Below are positions 33,528-34,544 of a stretch of DNA of 34,544 nucleotides, piece by piece. The notes beneath the pieces were generated by a model. It had not been told where the DNA came from. It made no database searches and worked only from the letters and a program-made list of their open reading frames with translations. Origin of the DNA: Gemmatimonadota bacterium (GTDB taxonomy: Bacteria > Gemmatimonadota > Gemmatimonadetes > Gemmatimonadales > Gemmatimonadaceae); NCBI GenBank assembly GCA_028287345.1, contig JAQBPV010000329.1:1-34544 (forward strand), in the 5' to 3' direction. The first letter of the stretch is position 1. Each line of letters begins with the position of its first letter. The position numbers were made by a program, and so were the translations under genes.

Positions 33528-34544
33528 AAGACTCGATCGCATGCTGCAGACGAGGCAGCATCCGCATGATCAGCTCCGGCGACACCGCTCCCACCGACAA
33601 CCGGAACCACCCCGAGTCCTCCGTCACGCCGAAGGCCTGAAACGGCACGATCGCCACACCGGCGGCCTTCAATAGATACTGCCGCACGTCCTCATCCGAC
33701 GCCAAGTGCGCTCCGCCCGGCGCATAGCGCCCCTTCAGCGAAAAGCGCGCGCTGAGGTAGATCGCCCCCTCAGGCGCCAGCACCTCCACCGGGAGACCCT
33801 TGCTCTTCATCGCCGCGAGACCATCGTGCAACAGGTCGAGCCGCTCGCGCAGTCCGGAGATCATCTTCGCCTGATACTCGCGCATTCCCTGCGCGTCGCC
33901 GAGCAACGACGCCACCGCGCTCTGCTCCGCCTTGGGCGCCCACGCGCCGATGTGCCCGAGCAGCCCGCTCATCGGACCGGCCACGTCAGGCGGCGCCATG
34001 ATCCAGCCCACGCGCACTCCCGTCGCCGCGAATGCCTTGGAGATGCCGTCGATGTATACGGCATACGGCGCCACCTCTGGACACACGCCGATGGGATGCA
34101 CGTGCTTCGTATCGCCGAAGGTGAGCGTCCAATACACCTGGTCATACATCAGATACAGCGGACGCTCCTCCGCGCCCCGCCGAGCATTCTCCTCGACCAC
34201 GAGCTCGCAGATTTCGCGCAGCGCCTCGGCGGTGAACGTGGTGCCCGATGGATTCAAGGGCGAACAGTGCGCAAGCAGTCGCGCACCGCGCACCGCCCTC
34301 TCGAGCGACGCACGCGTGGGCAGGAACTTCGAGCTCGCGTCGCACGGCACACTGACTCCTTCGGCCGCCGACAGGTGCACGTAGTGGTTGTTGTTCCACG
34401 ACGGCGTGGGATACACCACGCGATCGCCCGGATCGATGAGCGCCGTGTACGTCGCATAGATGCCGGGCCGAGAGCCTGCGGTGACGATCACCGAGGCGAG
34501 ATCCGGGGTGTGCCCAAGCTCGCGTCGATAGAGCGAGCAGATCG
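33523..34544 (-). CDS. Class I/II pyridoxal-phosphate aminotransferase (N-terminus missing at window edge)
   Basis: The frame is open to the right edge of the window, giving about 339 C-terminal residues; the first codons in view read ICSLYRRELGHTPDLASVIV, so roughly 70-80 residues are missing. Fold-type I landmarks are in order: TAGSRPGIYATYTALIDPGD (cofactor phosphate region), YPTPSWNNN, AHCSPLNPSGTTF (the substrate/cofactor Asn), LMYDQVYWTLTF (the Asp-x-x-Tyr pair), GISKAFAATGVRVGW with the Schiff-base Lys in SKAFAATG, and FRLSVG near the end with the carboxylate-binding Arg. This is the aspartate/aromatic aminotransferase group. Which amino acid it uses cannot be told. It is cytoplasmic, with no visible operon partner downstream, since a 367-base gap follows. 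Confidence 0.93.
   Translation of the reverse strand, partial: ICSLYRRELGHTPDLASVIVTAGSRPGIYATYTALIDPGDRVVYPTPSWNNNHYVHLSAAEGVSVPCDASSKFLPTRASLERAVRGARLLAHCSPLNPSGTTFTAEALREICELVVEENARRGAEERPLYLMYDQVYWTLTFGDTKHVHPIGVCPEVAPYAVYIDGISKAFAATGVRVGWIMAPPDVAGPMSGLLGHIGAWAPKAEQSAVASLLGDAQGMREYQAKMISGLRERLDLLHDGLAAMKSKGLPVEVLAPEGAIYLSARFSLKGRYAPGGAHLASDEDVRQYLLKAAGVAIVPFQAFGVTEDSGWFRLSVGAVSPELIMRMLPRLQHAIESC

Noticed and set aside
1-34544. tRNA/rRNA genes, CRISPR arrays, IS elements, prophage or integron sites
   Set aside because: No cloverleaf-like segments, regularly spaced repeats, transposase/integrase genes or attC-like sites were recognised by eye.

Overview
The window is high-GC bacterial chromosome, coding on both strands, with no RNA genes, IS elements, prophage or CRISPR visible. 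The gene content suggests Gemmatimonadota (Gemmatimonadaceae-like): a SARP/BTAD regulator and a Ser/Thr kinase-like protein that both end in a membrane-anchored FlgO-like plus TPR module, a SusC/SusD pair in a high-GC genome, a TTHB210/DUF5602-like lipoprotein, and many exported S9 peptidases and beta-lactamase-fold hydrolases. This assignment is inference from gene families, not from a marker gene. Layout, left to right. (1) 1-4285: a cupin gene cut by the left edge diverges from a two-gene operon encoding an exported beta-propeller/HEAT dehydrogenase-like protein and a Tat-exported sugar isomerase/epimerase-like lipoprotein, closed by a 14-bp-stem bidirectional terminator. (2) 4301-8498: a DUF5602-like lipoprotein diverges from a BTAD-FlgO-TPR regulator, which faces a DinB-family gene. 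(3) 8580-13657: a Ser/Thr kinase-like receptor with lost catalytic residues, followed by a translationally coupled 35-residue membrane protein, diverges from an exported S9 peptidase. (4) 13997-16978: a small exported protein diverges from a Crp/Fnr-type regulator, followed by an exported class C beta-lactamase-like hydrolase. (5) 17019-33155, all on the minus strand. Read in transcription order it runs DUF2339 giant membrane protein, DUF3999 protein, LytS-type histidine kinase, LytTR response regulator, SusC, SusD, a metallo-beta-lactamase-fold protein without its metal-binding motif, DUF2891 protein, an 80-residue membrane protein and a PaiB-like FMN-binding protein. (6) 33523-34544: a class I/II aminotransferase cut by the right edge. 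Most products are exported or membrane-bound, so the region reads as envelope, nutrient-uptake and sensing functions. The points that stand out are degenerate enzyme domains kept in intact genes (HRD to HRN in the kinase; HxHxDH lost in the metallo-beta-lactamase fold), a very strong hairpin that pairs the start codon of the latter gene, a structured leader in front of susC, and two small membrane proteins coupled to upstream genes. I see no complete known defence, CRISPR or biosynthetic system.
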